DNA of 64,000 nucleotides from Petrolisthes cinctipes (GCA_033782935.1 JAWQEG010000516.1:1-64000); one strand, 5' to 3'. Counted from the stretch's first letter, positions 22,201 to 32,640 are shown. Translations and numbers: made by a program. Notes: generated from the letters alone by a model not told the origin.

Positions 22201-22953
22201 TGGCCGTCGTCTCTGTAACCACTCTAGCTCAACATTGTGTGAACTGTATGCCATTCTGGATGCTGTTAGTCTTGTTTGTCAACGTGGAGTGAATGCTGCC
22301 ATTTTTTGTGACTCCAAACCTGCCCTTCATTCCCTCTTTAGTGTTCAGCCCACACACTCTACTGTTATTCAGCAGATTTTATCGTTTTGGCCTTATTGCA
22401 TCACCGTAACTTGACTGTCAAATTTTTATGGGTGCCATCCCATGTAGGTTTACTTCACAGTGGTACAGTTGACAGACTCGCAAAGGAAGCCTGCCATCTG
22501 CCTCCTCGTAGTGCTGGACGTCCTCTCTCCCTGACATGTTACCTCTCTAAAGTCCGCTCCACCGCTCTCCTCCCTGTACGGCGACGCAGGGATGCAGAGA
22601 GGCCCTTCAGCATCTCCATCACACATTATGAGTCTGTCTGCCGTCACAAATATTCCTACCGTCGTCGAGGCCTCATGGTTCGGAGGCACAATGTGGTCTC
22701 TGCTCGTTTGAGGCTTGGATACCGGCCACCGTGGCAGGTTGCTGGGATGCAGGGTGAGCCTCCCTTCACTGAGTGTCGCTTGTGTCGAGCGCCTCGTGCT
22801 AACACTATAGAGCACTCTTGCCTAGCCTGCCCCACTGTCCGACACTTGCTGCCCCAGGGCCTGCCACTTGATGTGGTTTGTCGACTCCTGTTGAACCATC
22901 AGGTTCTGGAGGAACTTCTGATGCGCCACCCTCGTTTTGGTGGATTTAAGTAG
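19273..22953 (+). pseudogene. Family A ORF2: APE endonuclease, RT, RNase H
   Basis: The frame lies in +1 relative to ORF1 and has no obvious ATG, so translation probably relied on reinitiation or frameshifting. Endonuclease: ISWNVCGI (about 19289), IFLQEAFPG (about 19376), MGDFNARHSD (about 19664), GGTLDYIL (about 19802), FSDHIALRF (about 19877). RT: FRPISLTSCFCKVMERIL (about 20767), FIDLRSAFD (about 20948), TPQGGVLSPLLFN (about 21125), CYADDI (about 21221). A TGA follows that catalytic box at 21239-21241. A 1-bp deletion in a T run near 22385 shifts the frame, compared with copy 1. RNase H: LYTDGS (about 22112), CELYAI (about 22238), FCDSKPA (about 22306), GTVDRLAKEA (about 22464). A Cys/His motif ends it (from about 22776). 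Confidence 0.9.
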
Positions 22954-23079
22954 GTCATGATGTGAGTGTGTGTGCGCATGTGTGTGTGCTTGTGTGTGTA
23001 TGTGGTCATTGGGTTCTCGTGAGTCCCGCTTACCCTTGTGTACTGTTGTCTGCCTATTGACTGACGCTACGGTGCAATG

Positions 23080-23116
<37 letters not shown>

Positions 23117-23121
23117 AGACT
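22954..23121 (+). other. Family A 3' UTR, poly-A tail and right target duplication
   Basis: The 3' UTR holds a GT-rich tract (about 22963-23001) and ends in a poly-A run at 23083-23111. The right copy of the 10-bp target duplication is at 23112-23121. Confidence 0.9.
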
Positions 23122-23735
23122 TCATACCTTGTGGCCCATATTTATCTTAAGTGTTCCCTTGTCGCCTCGTGTGTCAAAGTGGCAGTACAGGAAGGAAACC
23201 TGTCTGTTGAAGGAATTCATTTATTGCTTGGTAATGACATAGCAGGTAAACTTGTGGTACCTAATGTTCTAACTGTAGAAAAGTCTTTACCTGTATTCCC
23301 TTCTGAACCTTCCGATGTTTTTCCCTCCTGCGTGTTGACTTGTTCACAGGTCCAACAAGCCTCTCAGAAGCAATGTCAGTCTCCGTCACTTTCCATGCCT
23401 CCTTTTGATATTATCTCTAAAGTAGATTTGATACTGGCACAGGAAACTAACCTTTCTTTAGCTGCAGGGCGACATGCTGCTCTAGACAAGAAGGATGTAG
23501 ACATCCTACCTGCCTTCTATTATGATCAAGGTGTACTCATGAGTGCATACCGGCCTCTAACACTATCAGCCAATTATTATTGGTCAGAAACCCATCAGAT
23601 TGTGTTACCTAGTTCAGTACACTCAGATGTATTAAAGCTAGCTCATGACGGTTACAGTGGACATCTTGGGTTTCGTAAAACTTACTATAAACTTACTAAA
23701 ATCGCGCGTCAAATGTACCGCTCGAACAGAAGTTA
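23122..23735 (+). pseudogene. G1 protease C-terminal half joined to integrase N-terminus
   Basis: Open frame downstream of the family A insertion. GIHLLLGNDIAG (about 23211-23246) is the C-terminal flap and LLGND region of a Gypsy aspartic protease. After a linker (FYYDQGVLMSAYRPL about 23515) comes HQIVLPSSVHSDVLKLAHDG (about 23590-23652) and GHLGFRKTYYKL (about 23660-23695), the integrase zinc-binding (HHCC) region. No RT or RNase H lies between them. The text becomes unrelated after about 23715. Confidence 0.75.
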
Positions 23736-23831
23736 GAACTGAAATTTTCAGTTACCCAATGCCTTAGCCAGGCCCATGACTGATGTCATGGTTGAATAGT
23801 CTGGACATGACACCCATATGCATGACACCAT

Positions 23832-24557
23832 TGTATCCGCGGCTGATCACGTTCGCGATACATGATACACCTATGGTGGTGGAACATACCGTTAGGCCAA
23901 AGCAGTTCAAGCTAGTTTCATTAGATACAACATCCTTTGAAAAGTGCTGAGTAGCAGCGTGAGGGAATCTTCCATGCTGAGCTACTGATTGCTAGATTCA
24001 CTCTGTAATTATCTATATGTTAATCTCTCTACTATAATCAACTCCATATTGTCATCTCGTATGTAGAGAAAGGGACAATATATATTTACTCACTTTATTC
24101 TTATATAAACTCATATCTAACTTATCCAGATTTCATATGTAAGCTTAGCATTGTAAATAGCATCATCGACAACCTGTCATCTGAGAAAGGGTGTTGCAGT
24201 GTATACCACGAGCGGGGACTACCAGAGAGAGAAGGCGCATTACAAGCCCTATCTTGGCTACAACAGGTTCACCTCCTACCTTATATTAGAGAGACACGAG
24301 TTGTCTGTATAACCTGTAACCTATACATAATATATTCAGTAAATAGAGACAAGTCCACGAGTTTACTCTAAACCTTGAGTAACTAACTTAGTTCCCCAGG
24401 AAGACTAGAGTGGTAGTTCAGAGCAACGGTAAGTTGGCTGAAACCAGAGGTCTACATCGGCGTAGTAAGTAATACTAGCCGGAGAGAGTAAGTGAGAGTT
24501 TCCAGCAGGTGTTTCCGAGAGAAGCTGTTACTGAGCTTGGACGACTCCACGAGTACA
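23832..24557 (+). repeat. G2 5' LTR (726 bp)
   Basis: Starts TGTATCCGCGG and ends GAGTACA (TG...CA). It aligns without gaps to 39846-40571 with six differences by eye, all transitions (about 0.8%), which implies a recent insertion if the LTRs have not been converted. Confidence 0.93.
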
Positions 24558-24560
24558 TAA

Positions 24561-24578
24561 TGGTGGCAGCGGTAAGGG
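24561..24578 (+). other. G2 primer-binding site
   Basis: TGGTGGCAGCGGTAAGGG, three bases after the 5' LTR, starts with TGG as expected for pairing with the CCA end of a tRNA. I cannot say which tRNA. Confidence 0.6.
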
Positions 24579-25130
24579 ATACGTAACATTCACAGTGTCC
24601 TGTATTAATTCTATATTCCAAACAGAATAATTGTGTATGTGGGTGGCGGCTTGGGCGTTTTTCCTCGTTGGTAACACTGACGGAGCGAGAGCGAGCCTGA
24701 GCGATACCAGCTGGGGGTTGCCAGCTAATGGTGGCTGCGTAACCTAACCTACTTTAATCAGGCATTTTTCCCTGTGTGCTTTTCCCAGGGAAAAAGAGGA
24801 TTTGTCTGTTGTGGGTATCTCATCTGGGAAGGAACAAGGACGGACTTAGGAGGGTGAACCAGAAGAGTGAACGGGAGCTGTGAGAGGAACGACTGGCCAG
24901 CGTTTACTCTGGGGGTGTGTGGCATCTACACATTCCTTTACTATGTGTGCTGAACATCTCTGTAATCTTCAATTTCTCCATCGGTTAGTTATTTTAATTC
25001 TATACACATACACAGTGAACATTAAACACACAATAGTAACATGTTTTTGAGGTATTTTTATATGCCTATGTATTTTTTATAATTTTTATTATATGTTGTG
25101 GTGAGTGTATAGGAATTATTTCTACAGGAC
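24579..25130 (+). other. G2 untranslated leader
   Basis: About 550 bp of leader with no coding signs. Just before gag lies TTTCTACAG (about 25119-25127), which could act as a splice acceptor. No second element is seen here. Confidence 0.5.
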
Positions 25131-26844
25131 ATGTTTAAGAAATTTAGAACGACAAAGACTATAATCCCAGGGGATTCATCAGAGGATTCAGACAGTAGTA
25201 GCAGTTTTGAGGGGAACTAAACTTTCCACCTACTCCCAATACCACTAATATACATGAGCAGTTAAGGGGACTGAATAGTCCAGTGCCAGGGCAGTTAAGA
25301 AGTGGATATCAATTTCGTGTAGAGGGAAGTGACGAAATAGAGGAAACACGGGAAAACGTGTTTAAGTTACCGCCAAAAGGGCGAGGAAAGGGTAATAAAA
25401 ATACTACTGTTGTACAAGCTACAATTCCAATGGCGACTGCAAGCATCAGTGCTGTTGGGGAAGCAGCCCAGGCGACAGGGCAGAATGTCACTAACCCTAG
25501 TATACAAGGCAATTTGGTGGGTAGCGCCCACGGAAATCAGCCATCGAATATTATGAGAGTGTTTACAGGTGAGGATTCAGTACCAAAGTTTGATGGGGAT
25601 CCAAATAAGAATTATACAATAGAGGAATGTATACGGAGACTTGAGCAGTCTTTCGTGGAGTATAATATTACCGGGGATAGAGGTAAAATAGGATATGCAG
25701 ACTCGAGGATTGAAGGGGAGTTTGCAAGGCAGTTATTAAACTGTAGTTGTCTGTTGGGGAGGTCGTCAAGGGAACAACAGACGTGGGAGGAGTTTAAAAA
25801 AGCATTAATTACAGTGTACCGAAGGTCGGCTCCAGAGGGATGCTCTGCGTGGGCACATAGAACATTCACGGACTTAGGTTTAAAGGCGTGGATTACACCA
25901 CTAGAATAGCAGTATCAAAGGCGGGTGCTATACGTAAGGATATACAAGATTGTATACAGGACAACAATTGGTCTAAGGATGTTAATGGGGAACAATGGAT
26001 GAAGGTAAACGACGCCTGTGAGATGTTTGAATATCTCTTGATGTATATAGGTCTATCAGAGGAGGACCAGAGGAGAGTCCGGAAAAAAAAGTTGGAGTGA
26101 GGTAAGGGAATCTGGCATTTGATTAATGAGTTAAAACAGGAAATCAGAGATCCCTTGGTTGTTAGACCATTTCGCAACCAAAATGTTACGAAGGTACAGA
26201 CTTCGGTATTGCAAACGGAAGTAACTGACAGGAGGTCAGAGGGCGAGCCGCAGACAGGCGTAAATGCGGTCGCGGGGCAAAGGAATACAAGGGGTGGAAA
26301 TTCATCTGCGAGGTACCAGGTAGAATGTTTCCATTGTCGTAAGTGGGGCCATGTAAAGGCCGACTGTCCTCAATTACAGAATAGATCTCAGGGGGATCAA
26401 TATAGAGGTTCAATGAACAGGGGTCAGGCATACCGTAGAGGCGCAGCCAGGCGGGCGCGTGGAGGACAAGCTAGAGGACGTGGTAGAGCGTACCACTATG
26501 TACATCAGGATAATTATCAACAAGGAAGAGGCTATGTACCTCCCGGACAGAGTAAGCGGTGTGAAATCCATGAATGGTCGAATCATATAACGGCAGACTG
26601 TGGAGTAATAATACGAGCTATGCATGAAGAAAAATCCCGTATGGAGGTCCGGCGATCAGGGTCGGATGAGGCATTACGACACAAGGACGAGAGGAAGAGA
26701 ATGTCTAGAGATATAGAATTCTCCATAGTGTCAGCAGTCAGTAGAAGTAATCATTTAGCCGTAGGAAATGTAACAATAGGGGGAATATTAGAAAACATCA
26801 TTCTGAGAGGAGTTATGCATTGCAAGAGCCACAATACCAACTGA
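25131..26844 (+). pseudogene. G2 gag (capsid and nucleocapsid), frameshifted
   Basis: Gag starts at ATG 25131 with a short acidic/Ser-rich N-terminus. It shifts frame near 25215 and again near 25885, and has a TGA at 26098-26100. The capsid-like part is open from about 25216 (VPKFDGDPN about 25580, EGEFARQLL about 25716, WEEFKKALITVYRR about 25786). The nucleocapsid holds CFHCRKWGHVKADC (about 26327-26368, CX2CX4HX4C) and a basic RGG-type stretch (about 26440-26490). It overlaps pol by 25 bp with pol in the -1 frame, so pol was probably made by -1 frameshifting. Confidence 0.85.
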
Positions 26845-29800
26845 GTGGGGTATCAGGAACTACAGTGGATGTTCTTGGAGTTGTGAGGTTGCCAGTTCAC
26901 TTCCGGGGTAGTTCAAGTTTTGCTGCATCATTTTATGTTGTAAGTAAATTTCATCCTATGGCAAGCGGGTTGCTTGGATTGTCAACCATGGATGAAAGGA
27001 AGATTGAGGTGTACCCAGGGGAGGGTTTAATTGTTCATGAAAATGTACCTTATATGTGTATGGCAACCCCGCAACCCAAACACTCAGACAAAGAGGTTAA
27101 AACGGTGGGTTATGTAAGGGGCTTTGAAGAGAAGTCAACCCAAAGGGTCAAACAAGATAGACTATGCGACACTGCTGGGGAGGAAGTCACGCGTTGGACT
27201 GTTGTTACTGCTATTGTACCTGATGCGCACAGGCTGCAACCACAGGAAATGATTCAGTTCAAGGTGTGTTTGAAAGGAGTGAAAGAAGGCGTAGATGTGG
27301 TATGCATGTCTGAAACATGTATGTTGAAAGGGGTGTCGCTAGAGTCTACCTTGACTACAGTAAAGTCAGGGGGCGAGACTGTGGTGCTGGCTGTAAATAA
27401 TACAGGAGTAAAGATTGAAGTTAAGCCAGGCAGTCAATTGTGTGATTTTCTCGTATACCATGGTATGGTATTAGAGCCAAAGCATAACCTACCAGTTGTG
27501 AGTGTTGTTGGTTGTATTGGTGCATCTCCTTCGTCAGAATTGAGAAGTCAAGTTAAAACTGGGGGAAACTCAGAAGGGAAAGAAGAGTTGTTACAGTTAC
27601 TTCAAGGGTATAGGAAGGCTATAGCTCTTGCAGGGGAACCATTAGGTAGTACAGACCTAACTTCACATGTGATTAAGTTAAAGCGAGAAGCACAACCCAG
27701 TTACATAAAATCATATAGGCTTCCCCATTCACAAAGACAGATAGTGGACGATACGGTGAAGGATATGTTAAAACAGAAGGTTATTGAACCTTCGACCTCT
27801 CCTTGGAGTAGTCCCATATCTTTGGTTCCAAAGAAGGATGGAACATATAGACCTGTTATTGACTATAGGAGAGTAAATCAGCAGACCGTCCCTGATAAAT
27901 ACCCAATGCCTCACTTGAATGACCTGTTGCAGGCTATAGGTGAGGGAAATAAGGTGTTTTCTACCTTGGATTTGCTGTCAGGATATTGGCAGGTGCCAGT
28001 TCACGAGCAGTCTCGTGACATCACGGCTTTTTCCACTCATCAGGGTCATTATCAGTTTCGCAGGATGCCATTTGGGCTCTGCAATGCCCCTACGACTTTC
28101 CAAAGACTAGTGAACAATGTATTGGCGGGGTTAATTGGGAAAGATGCATTAGTATACCTAGATCACATAATTATTTTCTCAAAGGATGTGCCTACGCACT
28201 TGGAGAAATTAAGAAAGGTATTGGAACGTTTAGCATCAGCTGGTTTGAAGCTAAAACTTAGTAAGTGTGAATTCTTGAAACAAAAGATTAAGTATTTGGG
28301 GCATGAAGTAGACGAGTCAGGTATACATGTGAATCAGGATAAGATAAAGGCTATCTTAAAGTTTCCAACACCGACCAAGGCAGATCATGTACGATCTTTT
28401 CTGGGACTAGCGGGTTTCTACAGGAGTTTTGTGTATCAGTTTTCTAGCAAGGCAGCACCTTTGATTAAACTGTTGAAGCAGACAAATAAGTTTGAATGGG
28501 GTCAACCACAAGAAGAGGCAGTTAGTATATTAAAGGAGGCTCTGATGCAACCACCTGTTTTGGCTTTCCCAGATTTCAAGAAACCTTTTATTTTACATAC
28601 AGATGCATCGGGGGTTGGACTTGGGGCAGTATTGGCACAAGAAGATGAGGGGGGAAAGTTAAAACCCATTGGCTACGCAAGTAAGGCGTTAAATGATACA
28701 GAGAAAAAATATAGTGTTACACATCAGGAGGCATATGCCATAGTGTGGGCCTTGAAACATTTTCATCCTATTATTTTTGGTTACTCTATTACAGTTTGTA
28801 CTGATCATCGCCCATGTCTCGAGTTGTTCAAGGGGAAGAATATGACCGGGAAGTTAGCACGATGGCACTTGACTATTCTGGAGTTCAGTCCTACTTTCAA
28901 TTTTGTACCTGGTAAGATTAATGTAGTTGCAGATGCATTAAGTCGACAGACTGTGAACTCTGTAACCACATTGAGTACAATATCCCCACAGAAGTTAAAG
29001 ACAAAGCAGAGGGAAGATACTATGTGGAAGAGGGTAATTTATGGTCTAGAGTCAGGGGAAGAGGTAGAAGTTCCAGGTCTACCGCTAAGAACAACAGAGT
29101 TTATCCTGAGGGATAATATTATTCATAAGGTAACTGTAGTTAAAGGGGAAGAAACATACAGAATAGTAGTGCCAGGGTCTCTGATAGAAACAGTATTAAG
29201 GCTTCTTCATGATGCACCACAAGCAGGTCATAAAGGGAGGAACGCTTGTTTAGAAGAAGCTAGGTCGAGGTATTTCTGGTTGAAAATGCATAAGGACATA
29301 GAAAACCATATAAAGAAATGTGTATCGTGTGCGAGGAACAAAGGAACTACGGGACCACCCGCTCCTCTGCAAACAATTCCAAGTCCTGTTAAACCTTGGG
29401 ATGTGGTAGCCATAGATGTGTTACAGCTACCTAAAAGTTATCAGGGATCAATGTATTTGTTGACTTGTGTGGATCACTTCAGTAGGTTTGTTGTGTTAGC
29501 TCCTCTACAAGATAAATCAGCTCAGTCCATTGCACATGCATTAGTAAACTTATTGTTTTGTACATACACTATACCCCGTGTGCTGTTGTCAGACAATGGG
29601 ACAGAATTTAGAAATAGTGTCCTAGAAGAAATCTGCAAGCTCTACAATATTAAGCAGGTGTTCACGGTTGCATACCATCCTCAAAGTAATGGTATGGTGG
29701 AGAGAGTAAATAGGAAGATTTTGGAGGTACTTAGACATCTGGCAGGTTCATTTCAAGCAGGCTGGGAAGATTGGTTATGCCAGGTAACCGTATGTATAAA

Positions 29801-30296
29801 TAGTTCCATACATTCCTCACTGGGAAAGACACCACATTATATTATATATGGTGAGGATAAGGTCCTACTATATGATATATTGGTTGGAAGACCAGGCCCA
29901 GTGTATAAGGTAGACGACTATGTGAGTGTCCAGGGACACGCTTTTGCAACTATTCACCATGAAGTAAGAAAGCATATGGAAGCCTCACGGGCAGAACATA
30001 TTGCAAGGCAACATAAGTTTGCAAAGAAAGTAGAAATTGAGGAAGGAGATGTGGTGATGGTGAAGACTCCAGAGAGACAGAGCAAACTATCTCCGAAATT
30101 CAAGGGTCCCTACATTGTAAAAAGGGTATTGGGAAATAAATTAATAGTTCAGGATAATATAACAGACAAGGATCAACAGGTACACGTGGATAGAATAAAG
30201 AAGGTTCCAAAGGAAACGATCCAAGTGGGAAAAGAAACAGAGTCTGAACCTGAGCAAAGAATGCAATTGAGATCAGGGAAATATCTGGCAAAATAA
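26820..30296 (+). CDS. G2 pol polyprotein: PR remnant, RT, RNase H, integrase
   Basis: An open frame of 1158 codons that starts without ATG, in -1 relative to gag. Residues 1-60 are the C-terminal half of an aspartic protease (VLGVVRLPV, GLLGLS); no D-T/S-G active site is visible at the junction. RT: VPKKDGTYRPVIDYRRVN (about residues 337-354), FSTLDLLSGYWQ (about 380), FGLCNAPTTFQRL (about 420), then YLDH at 446-449 where YLDD is expected. RNase H begins FILHTDASGVGLGAVL (about 590). Integrase: HDAPQAGH...CVSCARN (about 797-845), VVAIDV (about 862), LLSDNGTEF (about 921) and GMVERVNRK (about 958) for the DDE residues. A GPY/F-like end (KFKGPYIVKRVL about 1095) closes it. Frame intact, but at least two active sites are lost. 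Confidence 0.9.
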   Translation: MQEPQYQLSGVSGTTVDVLGVVRLPVHFRGSSSFAASFYVVSKFHPMASGLLGLSTMDERKIEVYPGEGLIVHENVPYMCMATPQPKHSDKEVKTVGYVRGFEEKSTQRVKQDRLCDTAGEEVTRWTVVTAIVPDAHRLQPQEMIQFKVCLKGVKEGVDVVCMSETCMLKGVSLESTLTTVKSGGETVVLAVNNTGVKIEVKPGSQLCDFLVYHGMVLEPKHNLPVVSVVGCIGASPSSELRSQVKTGGNSEGKEELLQLLQGYRKAIALAGEPLGSTDLTSHVIKLKREAQPSYIKSYRLPHSQRQIVDDTVKDMLKQKVIEPSTSPWSSPISLVPKKDGTYRPVIDYRRVNQQTVPDKYPMPHLNDLLQAIGEGNKVFSTLDLLSGYWQVPVHEQSRDITAFSTHQGHYQFRRMPFGLCNAPTTFQRLVNNVLAGLIGKDALVYLDHIIIFSKDVPTHLEKLRKVLERLASAGLKLKLSKCEFLKQKIKYLGHEVDESGIHVNQDKIKAILKFPTPTKADHVRSFLGLAGFYRSFVYQFSSKAAPLIKLLKQTNKFEWGQPQEEAVSILKEALMQPPVLAFPDFKKPFILHTDASGVGLGAVLAQEDEGGKLKPIGYASKALNDTEKKYSVTHQEAYAIVWALKHFHPIIFGYSITVCTDHRPCLELFKGKNMTGKLARWHLTILEFSPTFNFVPGKINVVADALSRQTVNSVTTLSTISPQKLKTKQREDTMWKRVIYGLESGEEVEVPGLPLRTTEFILRDNIIHKVTVVKGEETYRIVVPGSLIETVLRLLHDAPQAGHKGRNACLEEARSRYFWLKMHKDIENHIKKCVSCARNKGTTGPPAPLQTIPSPVKPWDVVAIDVLQLPKSYQGSMYLLTCVDHFSRFVVLAPLQDKSAQSIAHALVNLLFCTYTIPRVLLSDNGTEFRNSVLEEICKLYNIKQVFTVAYHPQSNGMVERVNRKILEVLRHLAGSFQAGWEDWLCQVTVCINSSIHSSLGKTPHYIIYGEDKVLLYDILVGRPGPVYKVDDYVSVQGHAFATIHHEVRKHMEASRAEHIARQHKFAKKVEIEEGDVVMVKTPERQSKLSPKFKGPYIVKRVLGNKLIVQDNITDKDQQVHVDRIKKVPKETIQVGKETESEPEQRMQLRSGKYLAK

Positions 30297-30311
30297 TCTA
30301 ATGTTGATTTT

Positions 30312-30319
30312 GTTCGCAG
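30312..30319 (+). promoter_or_regulatory. Candidate splice acceptor for env mRNA
   Basis: GTTCGCAG after a T-rich stretch, seven bases before the env ATG at 30326. Errantivirus env is usually expressed from a spliced RNA; the site fits, but the donor is not identified. Confidence 0.45.
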
Positions 30320-30325
30320 ACAATC

Positions 30326-30559
30326 ATGAGGACATTGGGAGTGTTCTGCGTGATGTTGGTTGTGGCGTTCGTGAGTTCCAAGGGTTCGACTAACCAAATA
30401 AAACCGTGTGCCTTAGTGGGTACCGATGGGAGACTTGAGGTGGTCACGGACGTAATAACAGTAAGACTCAATCTTGGATCTCTGTTGGACCTAAAGACAA
30501 GGGTTGATGATTTCCAGCTGAAATTTCATAACGCCATAGAAATGTCGTCTGCTAAATTA
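30326..30559 (+). pseudogene. G2 env, N-terminal part (split)
   Basis: Starts at ATG 30326 with a hydrophobic signal peptide (VFCVMLVVAFV, about residues 6-16) followed by SSKG. It runs 78 codons to the insertion point of the DIRS element after 30559. Beyond that the apparent reading to a stop at 30589 is DIRS terminal sequence, not env. The gene continues at 37960. It is an envelope-like glycoprotein of the element, here interrupted and non-functional. Confidence 0.8.
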
Positions 30560-30817
30560 GTGCATTTGTCGCGGCTTCTAGCCGCTTAAATTGTATTTAT
30601 TGGTTGTGAAACCAGCACAGCTGGATTGCTATAGAATACGCCCCTTCACAAGCCCAGGCCCCGTATAGGCATAATCTGGGTTGGAAGGGTCAATTCCGTG
30701 ACGTTCATCAGAAGTAAATAAAATTCAAATCTGGCGCTGTACTGATAGTGGAGCCACCTGGTGGTGGCGCGGTGAGGTATTAAGCTCCTCCTCCGCTGAA
30801 TACCGCTCGCTCACTCC
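30560..30817 (-). repeat. DIRS 3' inverted terminal repeat plus terminal extension
   Basis: About 30603-30814 is the inverse of 37758-37955, with a 23-bp extra segment at about 30754-30776. The outer 30560-30598 has no counterpart in the 5' repeat. This asymmetry, a 3' end longer than the 5' end, is known from DIRS1. The outer part holds the small palindrome GCGGCT...AGCCGC (30571-30585). Confidence 0.85.
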
Positions 30818-30870
30818 AATGAGAAAGAAGTGAATGCCTGCCGCATCAGGAGGTGGGTGGGACAGTAAAA

Positions 30871-30973
30871 GCTGTGCTGGTTTCACAACCAATAAATACA
30901 ATTTAAGCGGCTAGAAGCCGCGACAAATGCACTATTATTGGTATAGTGAAACCAGCACAGCTGGATTGCTATG
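30871..30973 (-). repeat. DIRS internal complementary region (circle-junction template)
   Basis: 30871-30933 is the inverse of the 3' terminus 30560-30621 (one extra A), and 30934-30973 is the inverse of the 5' terminus 37920-37959. The two parts meet exactly as the element ends would meet in a circle. In DIRS1 this region is thought to align the cDNA ends for circularisation before recombinase-mediated integration. Confidence 0.9.
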
Positions 30974-31545
30974 CATGCGATGCGGTAGGTGGGAGGTGAG
31001 GTGGAGGCAATCACGTGCTAGTTAAGAGTGGTTGAGAGCGGAGGGCAGGAAAGGTAACCGAGCCCGGTGAGGCAGAAGCTAACGCCCCTCCCGACACTGG
31101 CTAGGTGAGTAGCCGTGGTGGGGCAGTAGTAGCTTATACCATATACCCGTAGACCATTCTGTTATAGACCAGAATTGTTACACATAAAGTCTTTATAGGC
31201 AGACTCGAGGGTTCGGGTCTAAGAGAGGAGGGGGGAGGTGACCATGGCAACCCCCCCCCCTCCCCCCCCCCTTTATTCAAGTCTTCTGAGTTAGGGCTAT
31301 GGCCCTCGCTCAGGTAATGCGATCCCGAGGGGATGAAGGAGGACACTAGGATCCAGATATCCTGTGTAATAATATATCCTGTCACTCATCATAGTAAAGT
31401 AATTGTTTGGAAAATGAATACACAAGAATTCCGTAACAATGTAATTTATTTTTGTCTTTCCCTCACCATATGTACACGTAAAGAATGGGGATGAGCATGA
31501 AGCTGTACAAGATGTGGATGAGGTATGGGATGATAGTGACGGGAC
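30974..31545 (-). other. DIRS segment between recombinase and internal complementary region
   Basis: Non-coding DNA between the end of the recombinase frame and the internal complementary region. It includes a C/G homopolymer-rich stretch (about 31245-31272). No reading frame with recognisable motifs. Confidence 0.5.
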
Positions 31546-32640
31546 TTAAGTCACCCGACCTTTTCTCTTCGGGCGGCCCCTCCCCCCCATGTGTCTCCCG
31601 CGGGGACCCTGGGGAATAGAAGGTGGAGTACCCATAGCCACACAGGGGGTAGGGGAGAGCGAGTGGAACAGGTACCTCGTCCTGAAGGAGGAAGTGGAAG
31701 CCCAGCCCCCCAAATCCCTGACCCTCTCCACCGAGTGAGTCCTGAGGAAGGCGAGGAGGCGGCCACGCCCCTAACGCTGTGAGCCCTCGGGGCGTGTCCG
31801 GGATCCCCGTTCTCTATCACTCGGCAGAGAAGGCGAGCGATTGACCTAGGGAAGAGAGGGTTACCGGACCTAGAGTTGTAGAAGAGGTGGTCCGGAGAAG
31901 CCCCTCTCGTCGCCTCCATGTATGCTACAAAGGCGTGGACTGGGCAGAGGGGGTGGAAATTTCCATCCCTCAGGAACGAGGGTACTGCGAGAGGGCCAAT
32001 TCTGTCGTCAGCCTGCTCGTTCTTAGCTAGAAAAGCAGGAGAGGGGGAGATGGTTAAGGAAGTAAGGTTAGGGGTTACGGAAGAAAAGGCTGTGTGACGA
32101 GTCAGGGCTGCCAACTGAGATGCCCTGTAACCTGTAGCTAAGGCGAGCAGGAAGAGAGCTTTCTGGAGGAGGTGACAAACCTCCAGAGGGACCCCCTCGA
32201 AGGTCAGGTAGGAAAGGACGCGGTGAAGGGACCAGGAGGGTGTCTGGGCCCGGTGAGGTGCGGTCCCCGCCCGAATCCCCATCCTCAGGAGAGAGAGAGG
32301 CCTCTCCGAAACCTTAATGTTAAAACCCAGGAGGAGGGGATCAGACAGGGCTGCGTGATGCGCAAGCACCGTCGCCGGGGCCCTGTTGGTGGAATCGGCG
32401 AGCCACGTGAGGAATTCCAGGACTGTGTCCTCCGAGATGACCCTGGAGGGGTGTCTTCGCAAGAAGTCCTGGAATCTTTTCCAGCACGATTCGTATTGTC
32501 GCACCGACGACTGACGATGAGCCCTCAACATCTTTTCCACTGTCTCCTTAGTGAACCTTTTGCTGAGGACTCCCCGTAGAAACTCCAAGCGTGTAGTTTC
32601 AGTGACGCTTGGAGTGGTGCAGACAGGGTGCTGGAGAGGC
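31540..32640 (-). pseudogene. DIRS tyrosine recombinase (YR), one frameshift
   Basis: Integrates the circular cDNA. The frame is open upstream to 32825; recombinase similarity starts about 32620 (TTRLEFLRGVLSKRF), with an N-terminal SAM-like domain (SVRQYESCWKRFQDFLRR). Catalytic motifs: ATGYRASQLAALTR (first Arg, about 32130), HSVRGVAAS (HxxR, about 31780), GGW (about 31710) and FRTRYLF (tyrosine, about 31683). A single-base shift near 31758 separates HxxR from GGW/Tyr, so the readable frame to 31551 carries the wrong C-terminus and the true end lies in the next frame. All catalytic residues are otherwise present. The start overlaps the pol C-terminus. Confidence 0.85.

Larger units (their letters stand above)
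17504..23111 (+). mobile_element. Non-LTR retrotransposon family A, copy 2 (full length)
   Basis: A complete 5.6-kb element between perfect 10-bp target duplications: a T/G-rich 5' UTR with initiator and DPE, ORF1 (gag-like), ORF2 (APE, RT, RNase H), GT-tract 3' UTR and a poly-A tail of about 28 A (23083-23111). It lies inside the protease gene of G1. Few inactivating changes are seen: one frameshift in ORF1, one stop and one frameshift in ORF2. That suggests a fairly recent insertion. It is an I/Jockey-type group element with RNase H; the clade is not settled. Confidence 0.92.
15962..23735 (+). mobile_element. Gypsy retrotransposon G1 (Gmr1-like order), fragment with nested insertions
   Basis: A truncated Ty3/Gypsy element without visible LTRs. 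Gag (15962-17200), protease (17310-17493 and from 23122) and the start of integrase (to 23735) are present. It is interrupted by the palindromic MITE at 16940-17102 and by the full-length family A element at 17504-23111. Removing both restores a continuous gag-protease-integrase order. It ends abruptly near 23735, about 100 bp before the LTR of element G2. Confidence 0.75.

Noticed and set aside
30601..30893. A separate small MITE with inverted ends in env
   Set aside because: Its ends are the DIRS 3' inverted repeat and the start of the internal complementary region, so it is part of the DIRS element.
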